Shown here one piece after another: positions 1-8,844 of a DNA stretch of 34,498 bases. The DNA is from SIG578 sp045655125. GTDB lineage: Bacteria > Bacillota > Clostridia > Oscillospirales > Ruminococcaceae. The stretch covers positions 1 to 34,498 of the forward strand of contig JAZOOR010000064.1 in the NCBI GenBank assembly GCA_045655125.1. The letters run 5' to 3'. The notes beneath the pieces are model-generated. The model made no database searches, was not told the origin of the DNA, and worked only from the letters and a program-made list of their open reading frames with translations. The translations under genes were made by a program, and so were the position numbers. Every line of letters starts with the position of its first letter. Position 1 is the stretch's first letter.

Positions 1-146
1 TAAAAATAAACAAAGCGCAAACGAAAAGCAGCTTCCATTTACGCAATACGGCAAGGCTAGTAAAACCTTTTTCAGTATTGACCCAAGTAGCTAAAAGCGC
101 TCTAAGGTGAGAACGGAAAAGACTGTTCTGCTTTGTTTTCTAAAAC
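1..146 (-). ncRNA. candidate structured small RNA or attenuated leader
   Basis: No convincing open reading frame is present downstream of mutS2, but a strong minus-strand promoter lies at 147-175 and points to the left edge. The predicted transcript has complementary ends: AAACAAAGC near its 5' end (about 129-137) pairs with GCTTTGTTT near 8-16. Further pairing (CAG/CTG, TTCC/GGAA) continues the stem inward, and CAATAC/GTATTG can form an inner arm. The 3' end runs into a T-rich tract (TGTTTATTTTTA), as in an intrinsic terminator. An elongated closed hairpin with its own promoter and terminator is 6S-RNA-like in outline, but I do not recognise a family. It could also be the attenuated leader of a gene beyond the window. 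Confidence 0.45.
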
Positions 147-175
147 ATTCTAGCAGATTTCTTTTCCGTTGTCAA
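147..175 (-). promoter_or_regulatory. sigma-A type promoter
   Basis: On the minus strand TTGACA (175-170) and TAGAAT (152-147) are separated by exactly 17 bp. Transcription would start near 140 and run left, away from mutS2, into the candidate structured RNA. Confidence 0.65.
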
Positions 176-189
176 TACCTTTTATTAAA

Positions 190-2580
190 TTATTTTAACT
201 CCACAACAGTTACTCCCATTTCTCCTTCTCCAAAGACTCCGTTGCGATAGCTCTTTACATTTTTATGTGTCTTGAGTCTATCCCAAACAGCCATTCTGAG
301 AGCACCTGTTCCTTTACCGTGAATAACCGTTATGCTGCCGAGCCCCGACATTATAGCTGAATCAATAAACCTTTCAAGCTCAATAATTCCCTCAACGGTA
401 TCCGCTCCGCGAATATCAAGCTCAGTTCTAACATTGCGAGTTGCTCGGCTCTCAACTCCGCCCGTTTTTATCCCTGACATTTTAGCACTTTCGGATTTTT
501 TATCACAAAGCATAAGGTTCTTCGCAGAAATTCGCATTTTCATAATTCCAACTCTGACAAGTGCATTTCCCTGAGCATCGGGTGGATTTATGATAATTCC
601 TTCCTTATCTATATCTATAACCCTAACAATATCGCCTGCAATAAGATTTCGAGGAAGCTTGTAACCCTTATTCTTTTTACGTATAACAGGGTCAGCCTCT
701 GCTTCAAGACGTTTGATATCGGCACGAAGATGGCTTTTAGCATCGGAAAGATTCTTGGAAAATTCTTTTTTATCCTTTTTCTTTCTAATTTCTTCAAGCT
801 CAGAAATCAGCATTTCGGCTTTTCTGCTTACATCTTCAACAAGCTGCTGGGCTTTCTGACGAGCCTCTTCTATCTTCTGCTCAGCCTTCAAGTCAAGTTC
901 GTCATTTTGACGTTTAAGCTTCTCACCCAACTCTTCATTTTCACGGACAAGCTGCTGTAAATGCGTCCTTTCTTTTTCAGTTTCTCTACCTCTTAATTCA
1001 AGAGCTTCCATAACGTCTTCAAAACGAGTATCCTCATTTGAAATGAATTTTTTTGCATTTTCGATTATTTCATCACTTATTCCGAGTTTTTTCGAAATAG
1101 CAAACGCATTAGATTTACCGGGAACGCCTATCATAAGTCTATAGGTAGGCTTTAAGCTTGCAACATCAAATTCACAGCTTGCATTTTCAACCCCGTCGTT
1201 TTCAAGAGCATACATTTTCATTTCAGCATAGTGAGTTGTTGCCGCTATCTTGGCTCCGCTCTTCTTAAGCTTTTCAAGAATAGAAACCGCAAGTGCTGCA
1301 CCTTCAACCGGGTCAGTTCCCGCGCCAACCTCATCAAGCAGCACAAGGCTTTTTGCGTTTACATTATTCAGAATGTCAACAATATTTACCATGTGTGATG
1401 AGAAGGTGGACAGACTCTGCTCTATGCTCTGCTCGTCACCGATATCAGCAAAAATGCTGTCATAAACAGATACGCTGCTATCATCCTGAGCCGGTATCAT
1501 CAGTCCACACATTGCCATAAGAGTTAAAAGGCCAAGCGTTTTGAGCGCAACGGTTTTACCGCCCGTATTGGGACCCGTAATAACAAGCACAGAAAACTCC
1601 TTGCCAAGCCTTATATCAACAGGAACAACCTTTTCGGGTGCAATAAGCGGATGACGAGCCTTCTTTAAGTCTGTTATTCCCTTGTTGTTTAATTTAGGCA
1701 CCACCGACTTTGTGCGATAAGCATAATTTGCCATAGCAAAGCGCATATCTATCTGCACCATTGCCTCATAGGATATTTCAATAGACTCAGAAAAGGTTGC
1801 CGCTTCAGAGGAAAGCTCAGCTATAATTCTCAGAATTTCGTCTCTTTCTTTAGCCTCAAGTATCCTTATTCTGTTATTTGCTTCAACAACAGCAACAGGC
1901 TCAACAAACAGTGTCGCGCCGCTTGATGAGGTGTCATGAACAAGTCCCTCTATTTCTCCTCTGTATTCCTGCTTTACAGGAATAACAAACCTTCCATCCC
2001 TTTGAGTAACAATAGCATCCTGCAGATACTTTTGATGGAATTGACTGCGAATAAGCTTATCAAGCTTTTCGCGTATCCGCTGATTTTCTCGTCGGATATT
2101 TCTTCTTATATCCGCAAGAAGTGTACTCGCAGCATCGGAAACTGTATCTTCCGATGTTATACAGGTGAATATTTTATCTTCAAAATATTTGTTGGGGAAA
2201 AGTGAATCAAAATATGCATCAAGTGTGGTTTCAACGCCAGAAAACTGTTCCCTGAACTGTGAAAGACCTCTTATGTTTCTAAGCACCTCTCCAATCTGAA
2301 GAAGCTCCAAGAGCGAAAGATTTCCGCCGCTTTTTGCGCGTTTTAGTGCGTTAGACACATTTTTTATTCCCGAAGGGCGCGGTGTGCCATACTTTGCGGC
2401 AATATCATAAGCATCTTGGGTTCGTTTTAGCGCGGAAACCGCATCATCATAATTATAATTAGGCCGAATATCAAGAATGCGCTGAGCGCTATCCTCAAAA
2501 CCCGCCTCTGCGGATACAGCTTTAAGAATAGCATTAAGTTCTAAACACGTTTCGTGCTTTAAACGAAAGTTTCGTTCCAT
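190..2580 (-). CDS. mutS2: endonuclease MutS2
   Basis: This is a MutS2-family ATPase/nuclease of 796 residues, a normal length for the family. Firmicute MutS2 lacks the MutS mismatch-recognition domain; known roles are limiting homologous recombination and rescuing collided ribosomes. Visible parts are an N-terminal core/clamp region, Walker A GPNTGGKT at about 336-343, Walker B LVLLDEVGAGTDP at about 414-426, a long charged coiled coil at about 520-620 and a C-terminal Smr nuclease domain from about residue 722 with LDIRGAD and HGKGTGALR. The start ATG is preceded by GAGGAC six bases upstream. It lies 14 bp after recO on the same strand, so it is probably the last gene of the era-yqzL-recO transcript. 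The family assignment is secure. Confidence 0.97.
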   Translation of the reverse strand: MERNFRLKHETCLELNAILKAVSAEAGFEDSAQRILDIRPNYNYDDAVSALKRTQDAYDIAAKYGTPRPSGIKNVSNALKRAKSGGNLSLLELLQIGEVLRNIRGLSQFREQFSGVETTLDAYFDSLFPNKYFEDKIFTCITSEDTVSDAASTLLADIRRNIRRENQRIREKLDKLIRSQFHQKYLQDAIVTQRDGRFVIPVKQEYRGEIEGLVHDTSSSGATLFVEPVAVVEANNRIRILEAKERDEILRIIAELSSEAATFSESIEISYEAMVQIDMRFAMANYAYRTKSVVPKLNNKGITDLKKARHPLIAPEKVVPVDIRLGKEFSVLVITGPNTGGKTVALKTLGLLTLMAMCGLMIPAQDDSSVSVYDSIFADIGDEQSIEQSLSTFSSHMVNIVDILNNVNAKSLVLLDEVGAGTDPVEGAALAVSILEKLKKSGAKIAATTHYAEMKMYALENDGVENASCEFDVASLKPTYRLMIGVPGKSNAFAISKKLGISDEIIENAKKFISNEDTRFEDVMEALELRGRETEKERTHLQQLVRENEELGEKLKRQNDELDLKAEQKIEEARQKAQQLVEDVSRKAEMLISELEEIRKKKDKKEFSKNLSDAKSHLRADIKRLEAEADPVIRKKNKGYKLPRNLIAGDIVRVIDIDKEGIIINPPDAQGNALVRVGIMKMRISAKNLMLCDKKSESAKMSGIKTGGVESRATRNVRTELDIRGADTVEGIIELERFIDSAIMSGLGSITVIHGKGTGALRMAVWDRLKTHKNVKSYRNGVFGEGEMGVTVVELK

Positions 2581-2594
2581 AAATATGTCCTCAT

Positions 2595-3353
2595 TTATTT
2601 CCTCAGTGTTTTTAAAAATTCAAGCGAACGATAACTGCGCTCAGTCTGACAAACAAGATAACTCTCGCAAACCTCGCCAAGAAGTTTTAAATTCTCATCG
2701 TCAAGTGTAAAGGAGAAAACCTTTTCAGCGCTGCTGTACGCAATATGTCGCATTGCCGCAAGTACACTCTGGGTAATATAGGCAAATCCAAATTCCTCTT
2801 GGTTGTGTGTTTCTGCACCCGCACATTCATCACACAAAATCGTTCCATCAGTTATGTAAAAGCGCATTTTATCATTAAATTTTCCGCAATCTCGACACGC
2901 TACTAAATCAGGGCACAAGCCGCTGAGTGCCATAGACCTGAGCTCAAATACCGATTTAATAATCCTCTCGTCCTTTTTAGTATTTGCAAGCAGGTGCATT
3001 GAATTTAACATAAGGCGAAGAATATCACTACAATTATCACTATCGGGCTTTATTTCATAAATAATCTGACAAAAATATGATGCAATGGAAAACCTTGATA
3101 AATCAAGACGAATATCATAGAAGAGCTGATTGATATTCGCCTCATCAACATAATATCTCGATTTATTCTGAAAAAGCTCAAACGCAGAATAACAAAACAT
3201 ACCCGTTGAAGCTGCAAGGTGGCTGCTTTTTTTCCGAGCACCCTTAACATATGCCTCAACAGTTCCAAGGTCTTTTGTTAATATTGTGATATACTTGTCG
3301 TTTTCACCGACATTGCTTTCTCTAATCACAATTCCCTCTGTTTGAATCTGCAT
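2595..3353 (-). CDS. recO: DNA repair protein RecO
   Basis: RecO works with RecR/RecF to load RecA on SSB-coated single-stranded DNA and to anneal strands. The 252-residue protein begins with the typical OB-fold segment (QTEGIVIRESNVGENDK). Its zinc site is formed by C153/C156 (CRDC) and C174/C177 (CDEC). Length and layout are normal. Its first codons overlap the 3' end of the yqzL-like gene by about 32 bp, which indicates translational coupling. It sits downstream of era, as in Bacillus and most Clostridia. Confidence 0.95.
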   Translation of the reverse strand: MQIQTEGIVIRESNVGENDKYITILTKDLGTVEAYVKGARKKSSHLAASTGMFCYSAFELFQNKSRYYVDEANINQLFYDIRLDLSRFSIASYFCQIIYEIKPDSDNCSDILRLMLNSMHLLANTKKDERIIKSVFELRSMALSGLCPDLVACRDCGKFNDKMRFYITDGTILCDECAGAETHNQEEFGFAYITQSVLAAMRHIAYSSAEKVFSFTLDDENLKLLGEVCESYLVCQTERSYRSLEFLKTLRK

Positions 3354-3474
3354 TTACGACCTGTTCCTCTCTCGCCACATCTTCTGTTTGCTCGCCAGAC
3401 ATTTTTTTATATAAAATATAAACGCCTATATTTCCTGTTTTTTCAAAAAGTTCCCAGACATTTCCCGCTTTCAT
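3322..3474 (-). CDS. yqzL: YqzL-like small protein
   Basis: A 50-codon reading frame lies between era and recO and ends with TAG inside the recO start region. The protein starts MKAGNVWELFEKTGNIGVYI and continues LYKKM. This matches the short YqzL pattern (aromatic residue, xxFExTGNIxxYxLYK) found at the same place in Bacillus and Clostridia. The function of YqzL is unknown. The chosen ATG at 3474 has GCGGGGG about eight bases upstream; in-frame ATGs at 3480, 3495 and 3501 are alternatives with weaker ribosome sites. The C-terminal half past LYKKM is acidic and probably poorly conserved. Evidence is motif plus synteny, since the gene is too short for composition to help. Confidence 0.75.
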   Translation of the reverse strand: MKAGNVWELFEKTGNIGVYILYKKMSGEQTEDVAREEQVVNADSNRGNCD

Positions 3475-3572
3475 AAACATAGCCCCCGCTTCCATAGTCA
3501 TCTTTTATGATAATAATGTAACCGTTTACTAATATTATATGACGGGAAAAGATTTACATTTCCAAGGAAATA

Positions 3573-4475
3573 TTAAGACTCTTCGGAAAGTCCAAATTCG
3601 CGTATAAGTGACTCTCTGTTGCGCCAGTCCTCGCTGATTTTAACCCAGCACTGAAGATTTACAGGCATTCCCATAAACTCTTCAATATCTTTTCTTGCAA
3701 GCACTCCGATTTTTTTGAGCATAGCACCGGATTTTCCGATAATAATGCCTTTATGACTCTTTCGCTCGCAATAAATAGTTGCGTTGATATCAAGAAGCTC
3801 TTTATCCTCGCGTTTGCGCATTTTATCAATGGATACAGCCACTCCGTGAGGCACCTCATCGCGCAATAAATTAAGAATTTTTTCTCTGATAAGCTCAGCC
3901 GCTATAACTTTTTCAGGCTGGTCTGTAAGGGTGTCATCGGGGAAAAAATGCGGCATCTCGGGTGCATTTTTAACAATAGAATCAAGAATTATATTAAGAT
4001 TATCTCCGCACTGAGCTGACGCAGGAACAATTTCCTCAAATGAATACAGGCTATCATACCTTGAAATCAATGCAGCCAATCTTTGTTTATCCTTTATACA
4101 ATCAGTTTTATTTATAACCAGAATAGCTTTACTTTTCTGATTTTTTATTGATTCAATAAGCGAAAGCTCTACGTCGCTCGGCTCTTTAAAAGCTTCAACC
4201 ACAAGAATTATCATATCAACCTCTGAAACAGCATCGAGAATAGCTCGTTTCATATGATGTCCAAGACGATTCTTGGGCGCAAGCATACCTGGGGTATCAG
4301 TAAAAACTATCTGTGTGTCGTCAAGTGTAAGTACACCCATAATTTTGGTTCTTGTAGTCTGAGGCCTGTCCGATGTAATTGCTATTTTTTCTCCGAGCAA
4401 AGCATTCAAAAGAGTTGATTTACCAACGTTTGGGCGACCAATAATTGTTACAAAAGAAGAATGTGTTTTTGACAT
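3573..4475 (-). CDS. era: GTPase Era
   Basis: Era is an essential GTPase that binds the 3' end of 16S rRNA and helps 30S assembly. Visible are G1 GRPNVGKS (residues 13-20), the G2 region DRPQTTRT, G3 DTPG, G4 NKTD and the C-terminal KH domain with GxxG as GKSG after ERKSHKGIIIG. The start at 4475 gives 300 residues and has GGAG seven bases upstream. A longer frame beginning at 4499 would start inside the terminator after ybeY and lacks a ribosome site. B. subtilis has dgkA and cdd between ybeY and era; neither is present here. Confidence 0.96.
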   Translation of the reverse strand: MSKTHSSFVTIIGRPNVGKSTLLNALLGEKIAITSDRPQTTRTKIMGVLTLDDTQIVFTDTPGMLAPKNRLGHHMKRAILDAVSEVDMIILVVEAFKEPSDVELSLIESIKNQKSKAILVINKTDCIKDKQRLAALISRYDSLYSFEEIVPASAQCGDNLNIILDSIVKNAPEMPHFFPDDTLTDQPEKVIAAELIREKILNLLRDEVPHGVAVSIDKMRKREDKELLDINATIYCERKSHKGIIIGKSGAMLKKIGVLARKDIEEFMGMPVNLQCWVKISEDWRNRESLIREFGLSEES

Positions 4476-4497
4476 TTTATTTCTCCGTTTAACATAC

Positions 4498-4528
4498 AAA
4501 AATGCCGTATGTATATATCATACGGCAT
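4498..4528 (-). terminator. intrinsic terminator after ybeY
   Basis: A perfect 10-bp stem (ATGCCGTATG/CATACGGCAT, 4502-4528) with a 7-nt loop is followed on the minus strand by TTTTTG. It sits between ybeY and era, so era may have its own start or be attenuated. No clear era promoter was found in the 87-bp gap. Confidence 0.7.
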
Positions 4529-4562
4529 CCATGCGAAAATTTAAAAATCGTGAGGATGCAGA

Positions 4563-5069
4563 TTATTCCTCATTTTCCATAACATAGCTTGCACCACGGG
4601 AAAGCCCCAAACTGCTGAGTGCTTCCTCCTCTTTTTCACGCATTCTCACAAGCTCCATGCCCCCGTTTTCGTGATCGTAGCCTAAAAGATGAAGCATTGA
4701 ATGAACTGTCAGGAAGCCTATTTCTCTCTGCAGAGAATGACCGTAAACCTCAGCTTGTTCAACCGCCTTTTCTATCGAAATAACAATATCTCCAAGCAAA
4801 AAAGCGTCATTTTGCGGATTTACATCCCACTCTCCGTTTTCTCCAAGAGGAAATGAAAGCACATCGGTTTCTATATCCTTATTCCTAAACTTTGAATTAA
4901 GGCTTTTAATTTCTTGATTATCAACGAAATTAACGCTTACCTCTGCGCTTCCCTTAAAGCCTTCGTTGCTAAGCACAGCATGACAGCAACGGCGAATCAG
5001 CAGCCTTATACCTGTAGGAATTTTAACTGCGTTCTGATGGTTTACGATCGTTACTTTTATTGCGTCCAT
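4563..5069 (-). CDS. ybeY: endoribonuclease YbeY
   Basis: YbeY is a zinc-dependent single-strand endoribonuclease needed for 16S rRNA 3'-end maturation and ribosome quality control. The signature HSMLHLLGYDH (HxxxHxxGxDH) gives three metal-binding histidines near the C-terminus. The ATG at 5069 gives 168 residues and is preceded by AGGAGG with a 6-base gap; the longer frame from 5099 lacks a better site. The gene starts 47 bp inside the end of the phoH-like gene, so the two are translationally coupled. Their pairing (ybeZ-ybeY) is conserved widely in bacteria. Confidence 0.95.
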   Translation of the reverse strand: MDAIKVTIVNHQNAVKIPTGIRLLIRRCCHAVLSNEGFKGSAEVSVNFVDNQEIKSLNSKFRNKDIETDVLSFPLGENGEWDVNPQNDAFLLGDIVISIEKAVEQAEVYGHSLQREIGFLTVHSMLHLLGYDHENGGMELVRMREKEEEALSSLGLSRGASYVMENEE

Positions 5070-6030
5070 TTCGAGCCTCCTCCTGCTGACTTTTTTCATA
5101 TGCCTTGATAATTTGTTGCACTAATCTATGACGAACAACATCCTTACGGGAAAAATGCACTTGCTCTATTCCCTCTATATTTTTAAGGATTTTTATAACC
5201 GAAACAAGTCCCGAAGTCTTGTTACCCGGAAGGTCAATCTGAGTAATATCACCGGTTATAACAATTTTAGAATTAAATCCAAGACGGGTCAAAAACATTT
5301 TCATCTGCTCGGGAGTTGTGTTCTGAGCCTCGTCAAGAATTATAAAAGAATCATCAAGTGTTCTGCCTCGCATATACGCAAGAGGCGCAACCTCAATACA
5401 TCCGCGTTCCTGATATTTCTGGAAATTCTCATATCCAAGCATATCAAAAAGCGCGTCATAAAGCGGTCTTAAATACGGATCAACCTTATTTTGAAGATCT
5501 CCCGGCAAAAAGCCGAGGCTTTCACCTGCTTCAACAGCAGGCCTCGTTAAAATAATGCGGTTTACCTGATTTGCGCGAAAAGCCTTTACAGCCATTGCAA
5601 CCGCAAGATATGTTTTACCTGTTCCCGCAGGGCCTACTCCGAAAACAATGGTGTTTTTATCTATCGCATCAACATACTGCTGCTGACCGATTGTTTTTGA
5701 ACGAATCGGGCGACCTTTTGACGAAATACATATGCAGTTATCACTCAGTTCCATAACCTTTTCATCATTTCCCTCTTCAACAAGAGAAATAACATAATCT
5801 ATATTCTGGTCAGTTAAAGCCTCACCCTTTTCAACATATACAAGAAGACACCTGATTACTCTAGAGGCTTTGGAAACATTTTCCTCATCACCCCGCACCT
5901 TTATTTCGCTGCCGCGGCAAAGAATGGACACATTGCATTCTTTTTCTATTATTTTAATGTTACTATCGTAATTTCCAAACAACGTTAAGAGATGCTCAAG
6001 CTGCTTGACATTTATAACTTGCTCCGACAT
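5023..6030 (-). CDS. phoH: PhoH family ATPase (YbeZ-like)
   Basis: This PhoH-like P-loop ATPase of 335 residues is related to the N-terminal half of RecD-like helicases and is thought to act with YbeY on RNA. Walker A is GPAGTGKT at 133-140 and Walker B/DEAQ is at 233-236; an arginine-rich C-terminus follows (HFSRKDVVRHRLV). The N-terminal ~100 residues resemble the KH-like segment of the family. GAGG lies 11 bases before the ATG. The very C-terminus (KSQQEEARNGRNKSNDRKPS) is basic and low-complexity and overlaps the ybeY start. Confidence 0.94.
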   Translation of the reverse strand: MSEQVINVKQLEHLLTLFGNYDSNIKIIEKECNVSILCRGSEIKVRGDEENVSKASRVIRCLLVYVEKGEALTDQNIDYVISLVEEGNDEKVMELSDNCICISSKGRPIRSKTIGQQQYVDAIDKNTIVFGVGPAGTGKTYLAVAMAVKAFRANQVNRIILTRPAVEAGESLGFLPGDLQNKVDPYLRPLYDALFDMLGYENFQKYQERGCIEVAPLAYMRGRTLDDSFIILDEAQNTTPEQMKMFLTRLGFNSKIVITGDITQIDLPGNKTSGLVSVIKILKNIEGIEQVHFSRKDVVRHRLVQQIIKAYEKSQQEEARNGRNKSNDRKPSERS

Positions 6031-6120
6031 TTACACTTCTACCTCACATAACAATGTGTTTAATTTATTTTACCATATTTTTTTAGTTTTGTCATTAGTT
6101 TTATACATTTTTTTAATTTT

Positions 6121-7311
6121 TTATGACATTTTATCACTCTCGGTTTCAATATACTGCTGCTGTGCAATATCTGTAATTATAATATAATCAATCTTAGCAC
6201 AGCATTTTTCTTCATTAGTTGTCCAGGTTATATGTTTTTCTAATACCTGAGAATCGGTAAGTTTGCTCTTTTCAAAATGCTCTATTTCCATTTTAACCTT
6301 ATTTTTTGCTTCATTTGTCGGTAATATAACACCTTCTTTTATTTCCCTTTTATAACTGCTTTCTATTATAGAAAACGGAAAGTCAAGACCGAATATGCTA
6401 AGTCTCTTTCTCTCGTCACTTCTCTGCCACTCATTGTTTTTGGGCCTTTTTCCAAAAGAAAAATCAATATCTTTTGAGAACACCTCAAGAGAGTAGAACT
6501 TAATTTCTTCTGTTCCCACTACTCGCTCGCTCTTTAAGGCTAACTCAAATGTTTTTTTTATTTCAGCCTTCGCCAAAACAGTTCCGCTAGAGTGTTCAAT
6601 TATAATATTATCTTTTTTATCATTATAAAGACCTGCTACCAAAAGTTCTCCTTTAACAACTCCGCTCCCGACTATTGCAATAGGCTTTCCCTTAACAATG
6701 TCCATTTTAACTATTTGTCCATCCATAGACGCAACGAGATTAGACGGGCGTGAAGTATCCTCAGCTACCGGCGGCATAGTACGTTCTTTTACCTCAATGT
6801 GTGCATAACTTCCATCGAGGTTTATAGATATCCAAGATAGGTCAGGGAGCTTTATCATCATTTGATTTTCTATCTCCGATATATCAAGTTCACTTTTCCT
6901 CTTCCCCTCACAAAAGCCGCACTGTTTCAAGGTTTCTAACAGTACATTCGCAGAAAGTCTGTAATTGCCTTTTACGTCAATATCCCACACATACCCCGAA
7001 AGAAAAATAAGTAATGTAATCATCATTACAAAACCTATCACAAGCCCTACGCGTTTTCTATATCTATGCACCTTAAATCTTACTCCGCTTTTTTTAATGA
7101 TCTTTCTCTTCAACCCTTTAATTCTTATTTTTTGAATTTGTTTATAGGTTACAACAAGGCAGCTTAAAACTGTTTTATCCTTATTAGTATCGATATGGAA
7201 TAAATCATAGCCCTTTTTAGAGCATATATTTAAAAATTCTTCTGTTTTATCACCGCTGATTTCAAAGGTTATTATTCCACGCAAATATCTTGGAAATTTT
7301 GTAATATGCAT
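6121..7311 (-). CDS. yqfD: sporulation protein YqfD
   Basis: YqfD is a mother-cell sporulation membrane protein expressed under sigma-E in Bacillus; mutants are blocked at engulfment or later, but its biochemistry is unresolved. The 396-residue protein has a short basic N-terminal domain, one membrane segment at about 89-109 (VGLVIGFVMMITLLIFLSGY) and an extracytoplasmic part beginning DIDVKGNYRLSANVLLETLK, which resembles the POTRA-like fold of this family. The ATG at 7311 is chosen because AAGGAG lies six bases upstream; an earlier GTG at 7329 overlaps the yqfC stop. It forms an operon with yqfC, and phoH follows after 90 bp. Confidence 0.93.
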   Translation of the reverse strand: MHITKFPRYLRGIITFEISGDKTEEFLNICSKKGYDLFHIDTNKDKTVLSCLVVTYKQIQKIRIKGLKRKIIKKSGVRFKVHRYRKRVGLVIGFVMMITLLIFLSGYVWDIDVKGNYRLSANVLLETLKQCGFCEGKRKSELDISEIENQMMIKLPDLSWISINLDGSYAHIEVKERTMPPVAEDTSRPSNLVASMDGQIVKMDIVKGKPIAIVGSGVVKGELLVAGLYNDKKDNIIIEHSSGTVLAKAEIKKTFELALKSERVVGTEEIKFYSLEVFSKDIDFSFGKRPKNNEWQRSDERKRLSIFGLDFPFSIIESSYKREIKEGVILPTNEAKNKVKMEIEHFEKSKLTDSQVLEKHITWTTNEEKCCAKIDYIIITDIAQQQYIETESDKMS

Positions 7312-7325
7312 ATATTTCTCCTTGA

Positions 7326-7637
7326 TCACTCAAATTCTATCGACGAAAGCTTCCCCTCAACAATCGCCGTTTTATTGCTGAAGTTACGAATGAACATATT
7401 TTCTCCGTTAAAACACACGGTACAATGCCTAAATCTTAATTTTAGCCTTTCGGGTTTATATTCCAGTATTTTATATAGTCCATCAAGTTCAATATGATTT
7501 CTGCCGCTGATTTCAATATACGGCATATCAGAAAGCGAAATGGGCGGCATATCTGTCTGATTTTCTAAAAAATTCGTAAGGATTGTTTTGTTTTTCCCAT
7601 TTCTATAATCAGATGCATCGACTTTCGATTTTTTCAT
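7326..7637 (-). CDS. yqfC: YqfC family sporulation protein
   Basis: A 103-residue YqfC-like protein, normal length for the family. It has the characteristic IEISGRNHIELDGLYKILEYKPERLKLR core. In Bacillus yqfC is co-transcribed with yqfD under sigma-E; the molecular function is unknown. GGAGGAG lies six bases upstream of the ATG. Its stop is 14 bp before the yqfD start. The gene diverges from a ylbJ-like gene across a 126-bp gap that probably holds sporulation promoters for both. Confidence 0.9.
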   Translation of the reverse strand: MKKSKVDASDYRNGKNKTILTNFLENQTDMPPISLSDMPYIEISGRNHIELDGLYKILEYKPERLKLRFRHCTVCFNGENMFIRNFSNKTAIVEGKLSSIEFE

Positions 7638-7763
7638 TTATACTCCTCCAAAACATGCTTTTAAACTGATATAGTCTATGCATAAAAAACTCAAATTTTG
7701 CTATTTATTTACACTTGCGTGCATATAAATATAGCGAATTTCTCTTAAAGGGGGATAAAACCA
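7638..7763. promoter_or_regulatory. divergent region, possible sigma-E promoters
   Basis: The gap between yqfC and the ylbJ-like gene has no good TTGACA/TATAAT pair. On the minus strand CATAGACT (near 7674-7681) and on the plus strand CATATAAAT (7722-7730) each resemble the sigma-E -10 element CATACAAT. AT-rich ATTT-type sequences lie at roughly the right distance upstream. This is a weak match by eye, supported mainly by the two sporulation genes. Confidence 0.3.
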
Positions 7764-8828
7764 ATGAAAAGTCCAAAAAGGTATCTTAACCTTATAATAT
7801 ACCCTATTCTTATTGCTGCCGCGGCATCCTTTCTTCTATTTCCCGATATTTCCGCGCAAGGCGCATATAATGGAATTATAAACAGCCTTGAAATTATAGT
7901 TCCGTCCCTCTTTCCTTTCATGGTTTTAACTCTTTTTCTCACCGAATCCTCTATTTCAGAAAGACTTTTGAAATTCCCCTCTTTGCTACTATCTCGCATA
8001 ACAGGAATAGATAAAAAATACTGCTCTGTTTTTTTGCTTGGAATGATAGGCGGATACCCGTCTGCTGCAAAAAATATTTTAACCCTATGTAAAAAAAGGA
8101 AGATTTCTACCAAAAACGCAGAAGCTCTTTTATGCTTTTGTACTAACGCAGGTCCGTCCTTTCTGGTATCCGCTGTTGGCTCAAAAATGTTTTTGAGCGA
8201 TAGTGTTGGGGCAATTATGTTTGTTTCAAGTCTGCTCAGTTCTTTTACACTCATTTTTGTATATGGAAAGAAGCTTATAAAGGATGAGGCAACTATATCA
8301 CCAGCAGCAAATCCGCCGCTTTCAGTAAGCCTTGTTAACGCAGTAAAGGGCAGTTGCAATGCGCTGACAATGATATGCTCTTTTGTGATTTTATTTTCAG
8401 TTTTTATTTCATTTATGCCTGCTTTTCCCGATGATTTTTCGGCATTTAGCGCACTATTTTATGGTTTTTTTGAAGTAACTGTTGGCAGCATCTATACCGC
8501 CCGTGACCTTTCACTTTCAAATGTTCTTTTAGCCTCTGCAATTTGCGGATGGGGCGGCTTATGCGTTATTCTTCAGATAGCTGCCATTTGCAGCGAGGCA
8601 GGAATTAAACTCTATAACTTTATAATATCAAGACTATTAAATTCATTTCTCAATGTTGTTTATACATTTCTGCTTTTAATCATTATTCCTATAAATACAA
8701 CCCAGACATTTTTAAACAACTCTTGCTCTGCTGAAGTGGGAGTATTTTCCGCCCCAATTCCTGCTTTAATGCTTCTTTTATGTTGCGTAACTCTACCAAT
8801 TTGTATTAAAAAAAGAAAAAATTTGTAA
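7764..8828 (+). CDS. YlbJ-like sporulation membrane protein
   Basis: A 354-residue polytopic membrane protein with about eight hydrophobic segments. The segment GMIGGYPSAAKNILTLCKKR, the following CFCTNAGPSFLVSAVGSKMF and the repeated gate-like topology match YlbJ and related nucleoside-recognition (Gate) domain proteins; YlbJ is a sigma-E dependent protein needed for spore resistance. It is shorter than B. subtilis YlbJ (about 400 residues). AAAGGGGG lies nine bases before the ATG. Being divergent from yqfC-yqfD supports a sporulation role. An alternative is a general nucleoside-recognition membrane protein. Confidence 0.7.
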   Translation: MKSPKRYLNLIIYPILIAAAASFLLFPDISAQGAYNGIINSLEIIVPSLFPFMVLTLFLTESSISERLLKFPSLLLSRITGIDKKYCSVFLLGMIGGYPSAAKNILTLCKKRKISTKNAEALLCFCTNAGPSFLVSAVGSKMFLSDSVGAIMFVSSLLSSFTLIFVYGKKLIKDEATISPAANPPLSVSLVNAVKGSCNALTMICSFVILFSVFISFMPAFPDDFSAFSALFYGFFEVTVGSIYTARDLSLSNVLLASAICGWGGLCVILQIAAICSEAGIKLYNFIISRLLNSFLNVVYTFLLLIIIPINTTQTFLNNSCSAEVGVFSAPIPALMLLLCCVTLPICIKKRKNL

Positions 8829-8844
8829 TTTTTTAAAAATTATA

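Noticed and set aside
1..146. T-box riboswitch at the left edge
   Set aside because: No AGGGTGG-ACCGCG T-box sequence is present.
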